A stretch of 11,098 bases of DNA, taken from contig JAMYWO010000070.1 in assembly GCA_024220525.1 (NCBI GenBank), positions 1 through 11,098 of the forward strand, read 5' to 3'. Position 1 is the stretch's first letter; every line of letters begins with the position of its first letter. Positions 8,730-11,098 of this stretch are shown here, piece after piece. The position numbers and the translations under genes were made by a program. A model generated the notes under the pieces. The model did no database searches. It was not told the DNA's origin and was given only the letters and a program-made list of their open reading frames with translations. The DNA is from Cochliopodium minus. Taxonomy: Eukaryota; Discosea; Himatismenida; Cochliopodiidae.

Positions 8730-9658
8730 GTGCGGTACGACAAGCAGGCGATGATCGTGGCCCCGCAGCCCGAGCCGACGGAGGCCGGGGCCGACGTGCT
8801 GCGCGAGGGCGGCAACGCGGTCGATGCCGGCATCGCCTGCGCGCTCGTCCAAGGGGTCGTCGATCCGCAGATGTGCGGCATCGCGGGCTTCGGCTCCTGC
8901 GGCATCTACATGCCGGGCAAGAAATTCCACGGCTATATCGACGCCCACGCGCCGGCACCGCTCGCGGCGCGGCCCGACATGTGGGCGAACCTGATCGAGA
9001 GCGAGGCGCGCGACGGCTACGGCTTCATCCTGAAGGGCAGGGTGAACGACATCGGCTACCAGTCGATCTGCGCGCCGGCGAATCTCAAGATGTACTACGA
9101 CGCGCACAAGGAGCACGGCAGCCTGCCGTGGTCGCGCATCGTCGAGCCGGCCATCCACTGGGCCGAAAACGGCTGGACGGTGCGGCCGCACGTCCATTTC
9201 TGGTGGGCCGACGACGGCGCCTTCGGCCGCGCCCCCAATTTCGAGCGCACCGGCTTCACGCCGGCTGCGCGCGAACTCTATTGCCGGCCCGACGGCACGC
9301 CCAAGCGGGTGGGCGACCGCGTTGTCAACCGCGACTATGGCCGGACCCTGCGCGCCATCGCCAAGGGCGGTGCGGACGTCTTCTACTCGGGCGAGATAGC
9401 GTACGCGATCGCCGAGGACATGGGGAAGAACGACGCGCTCCTGTCGATCGAGGACCTGAAGGCCTGGAAGACGGTGCGCAACGCGCCGCTATGGGGCGAC
9501 TATCGCGGCTACAGGGTCTCGACCAACCAGCCGCCGGGCGGCGGCGTGATGCTGATCGAGATGCTGAACATCCTCGAGAACTTCGACATCGGCGCGCTGG
9601 AACACGGTTCGACCGAGCATCTGCGCATCGTCGCCGAAGCGATGAAGCGGGCGACGAT
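8730..9658 (+). CDS. Gamma-glutamyltransferase family protein, 3' truncated
   Basis: GGT enzymes are Ntn hydrolases that move or hydrolyse gamma-glutamyl groups, usually in the periplasm after self-cleavage. The 309 residues present match the N-terminal (large-subunit) part: EAGADVLREGGNAVDAGIA, VDPQMCGIAGFG, a DAHAPAPLAA segment, WSRIVEPAIHWAENGW, GADVFYSGEIAYAIAEDM, and NQPPGGGVMLIEMLNIL. The sequence stops at the n at 9659, before the autoprocessing Thr, so the fragment cannot be functional. No signal peptide is visible after the chosen start; this fits the cytosolic or atypical GGT-like proteins common in proteobacteria. It lies 31 bases after the deacetylase gene on the same strand and could share its transcript. 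Substrate is unknown. Confidence 0.9.
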
Positions 9659-9659
9659 N
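9659..9659. other. Single undetermined base at the bacterium-to-eukaryote junction
   Basis: The only ambiguous base in the window separates in-frame GC-rich GGT coding sequence (gcgacgat) from a TATTTTT simple repeat. Its position exactly at the compositional break suggests a scaffold or concatenation join and not a sequencing ambiguity. Confidence 0.85.
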
Positions 9660-9773
9660 TTTATTTTTTATTTTTATTTTTTATTTTTTATTTTTTATTT
9701 TTTATTTTTTATTTTTTATTTTTTATTTTTATTTTTTTTATTTTGTTTCATTATTTAATTAATTTTTTTACAG
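9660..9773 (+). repeat. TATTTTT-repeat intron end upstream of the kinase G-loop exon
   Basis: About 80 bases of 7-base T-rich repeats resemble 1-51 and 11024-11077. They are followed by a short mixed segment and the acceptor TTTTTTACAG (9764-9773). This is the 3' end of an intron whose 5' half is not in the window. The repeat is a likely place for false joins during assembly. Confidence 0.82.
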
Positions 9774-10964
9774 GCCAAGGAGGTTTTGGGGTGGTTTACA
9801 AAGGTACAATGGAGGTGAACTCTGAAAAACAAAAAATCCCTCTCAAAGAAAAGAAAGTCTCCCAAAGCACCTCCACACCCAAAGTCGAAGAAGAAAAGAA
9901 CGAATCAAAAAACGAACCTGAAAATGAGCTAAAAATAATCGAAGAACAAAAAATAGAAGAGAACGGAGAAGTTCATGTAGAAGAAAGTAAGATCTTTGAT
10001 GATATTGAAAAAACTTCTGATGAAGATCTTTCTGTCAAGAAAGAGGGAGATGGAGAAACTGTTCAAAGAGAAATCAGAATTGAAAGTAACATTTTGATCG
10101 AAGATATTTCTCCTTCTAAGACTGTTGTCATTGCTTTGAAAGGTGAGTTAATTTTGATTTTTATTTTATTATTATCATTTTATTTTTTTATTTTTTTATT
10201 ATTTTATTATTTATTTTTTTTATTTTATAATTTTTTTTTCTTTTTAATTTCCATCACTTTATTTTTATATTTTATATTTTTCTTTTTCTTTTTTTGTTTT
10301 TTATTTTATTTTATTTTATTTTTATTTTTTATTTTTTATTTTATTTTTTAATTTTTTATTTTTTAGAACTTCATGTCAAAGACTTCTGTGATGAAGACTC
10401 CACTCAAAACACTTTCAGAGATTTTCAACATGAAGTCTCCATCATGTGCAACGCTCAGCACCCCAACATAGTTCGTCTCTTCGGTAAGAAAAAAAATAAA
10501 TTAAAAAATTAAAACAAAGAAAAAATTAAAATTCAAAAAATTTAAAATTTAAAAATTTTTTAAAAAATAAAATTAAAAATTGAAATTAAAATGTAATTTT
10601 AAAATCAAAAATAAAAAATTAAAAAATAAAAAATTTAAAAATTTAAAAAAATAAAATTAAAAATTTTAAATATAATTTTTTTTTGAATTAATGAAGGATT
10701 AAGAATCAAACCTTTGATGATGGTTTTGGAATTTTGCGAAAAAGGAGATTTACACAGGCACTTGAGTGATTTCGAGCTCATGCCTGAGAGTCAGTATCCT
10801 CTCCAATTACAGCTCAAATTCGCCTTGGACATTGCCAGTGGGATGAACTATCTCCACTCTTGCAAGCCTCCCATCATTCAGTTATTATTTTTATTTTTTT
10901 ATAAATTAATTTTTATTAACATTTATTATTTTAAATAAAGTCGGGACTTGAGATCACCCAATAT
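9774..10964 (+). CDS. TKL-family protein kinase, N-lobe and catalytic loop (four exons)
   Basis: Exons 9774-10142, 10367-10483, 10697-10880 and 10941-10964 have compatible phases. They encode the glycine-rich loop GQGGFGVVYKG, a highly charged insertion of about 100 residues, VVIALK with the ATP-anchoring Lys, the helix-C Glu in FQHEVSIM, HPNIVRLFG, the hinge MMVLEFCEKGDL, ALDIASGMNYLH, and, after an intron that splits the His codon, the catalytic loop HRDLRSPN on a 24-base exon. All residues needed for catalysis up to here are present. The final donor (AT|GTAACA) is phase 2 and fits the exon at 269. Exons before the G-loop are missing because the upstream intron runs into the n at 9659. With 269-1286 the frame is open for 458 residues. 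HRDLRSPN and GTWQW point to the TKL group, expanded in amoebae. Confidence 0.92.
10143..10366 (+). other. T-rich kinase intron between the VAIK-type strand and helix C
   Basis: This phase-1 intron starts GTGAGTTA, close to the canonical donor, and ends in ATTTTTTATTTTTTAG. It is a continuous T-tract with periodic A and carries no other signal. Apparent coding through it is repeat translation. Confidence 0.85.
10484..10696 (+). other. A-rich kinase intron after HPNIVRLF
   Basis: This phase-1 intron starts GTAAGAAA and ends AATGAAG. In contrast to its neighbours in the same gene, its coding strand is dominated by A-runs (AAAAATTTAAAA-like). Removal joins RLFG to LRIKPLMMVLEF. Confidence 0.85.
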
Positions 10965-11098
10965 GTAACATTTTTCCTCTTTTTTTTTTAAATTTTTATT
11001 TTACTTAATTTAATTTTTAACTTTATTTTTTATTTTTTATTTTTTATTTTTTATTTTTTATTTTTTATTTTTTATTTCAAATTTTTTATTTTTTATTT
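10965..11098 (+). repeat. 5' part of the kinase intron that continues at position 1
   Basis: The donor GTAACATT at 10965 opens an intron with no acceptor before the window ends. Bases 11024-11098 (the 7-base repeat, then atttcaaatttttt and more repeat) are identical to 1-75. A segment at 10998-11038 recurs with small changes at 79-120 (shared words attttacttaatt and aactttatttttta), so the joined intron contains an imperfect tandem duplication of about 105 bases. Confidence 0.88.

Noticed and set aside
7466-8905. Long minus-strand ORF of 479 codons and other minus-strand ORFs in the GC-rich block
   Set aside because: They are antisense shadows of the deacetylase and GGT genes, rich in Arg, Ala and His as expected from GC-rich reverse frames, and show no family motifs. 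The plus-strand frames carry clear family signatures.
7608-9658. Functional horizontal gene transfer of the deacetylase and GGT genes into the protist
   Set aside because: The deacetylase lacks its own start, GGT lacks its catalytic half, bacterial base composition and ribosome site are unchanged, and the block ends at an n.
9774-10964. Two separate, incomplete TKL kinase genes at the two ends of the window
   Set aside because: The halves are complementary without overlap, their splice phases fit, and the terminal 75 bases are identical; two unrelated fragments would not be expected to match so exactly.
1-11098. Search for CRISPR arrays, tRNA or rRNA genes, bacterial defence genes and phage genes
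   Set aside because: No spaced direct repeats, no cloverleaf-like or ribosomal segments, and no proteins of these kinds were recognised on either strand.

Overview
The window reads as a whole small assembly contig that mixes two genomes. Positions 1 to about 7607 and 9660-11098 are extremely AT-rich eukaryotic DNA. Genes there are split by many GT-AG introns made almost entirely of A and T, and they encode a tyrosine-kinase-like (TKL) protein kinase, a UBA plus degenerate 2-oxoglutarate/Fe(II) oxygenase-like protein and a tandem calponin-homology (CH) protein. This points to an AT-rich, amoeba-like protist (Amoebozoa or a similar lineage); the species cannot be named. Positions about 7608-9658 are GC-rich (40 of 60 bases are G or C in the line starting at 7681), intron-free and bacterial in style. 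They carry most of a divergent polysaccharide deacetylase gene and a truncated gamma-glutamyltransferase gene with a Shine-Dalgarno site, probably from an alphaproteobacterium. This block ends at a single undetermined base (n, 9659).

Layout, all on the + strand. 269-1286: last four exons of a TKL kinase (activation loop to C-terminus). 1501-5118: a complete four-exon gene for a 1035-residue protein with an N-terminal UBA-like domain, an acidic stretch and an oxygenase-like domain whose catalytic residues appear replaced. 5306 to about 7607: first six exons of a CH1-CH2 actin-binding protein, cut off in its coiled coil by the bacterial block. 7608-8698 and 8730-9658: the two bacterial genes. 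9774-10964: exons for the N-lobe and catalytic loop of a TKL kinase.

The two kinase pieces are halves of one gene in reversed order. The right piece stops after HRDLRSPN in phase 2, and the left piece starts in phase 2 with the very next residues. The last 75 bases of the window (11024-11098) are identical to the first 75. Joined end to start, the exons give one open frame of 458 residues covering a whole kinase domain. The contig is therefore circularly permuted, or circular. The simplest reading is that the true linear order is kinase (9660-11098 then 76-1286), UBA/oxygenase-like gene, CH gene, and that the bacterial block was attached during assembly. A real 11,023-bp circle is possible but less likely, given the n and the broken genes on both sides of the bacterial block.

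No operon-like cooperation between the three eukaryotic genes can be inferred. Other notable items are a pair of related palindromic MITE-like elements in introns of two different genes, a roughly 100-residue charged insertion in the kinase N-lobe, a four-cysteine insertion in its C-lobe, and a 24-base exon carrying the catalytic loop.
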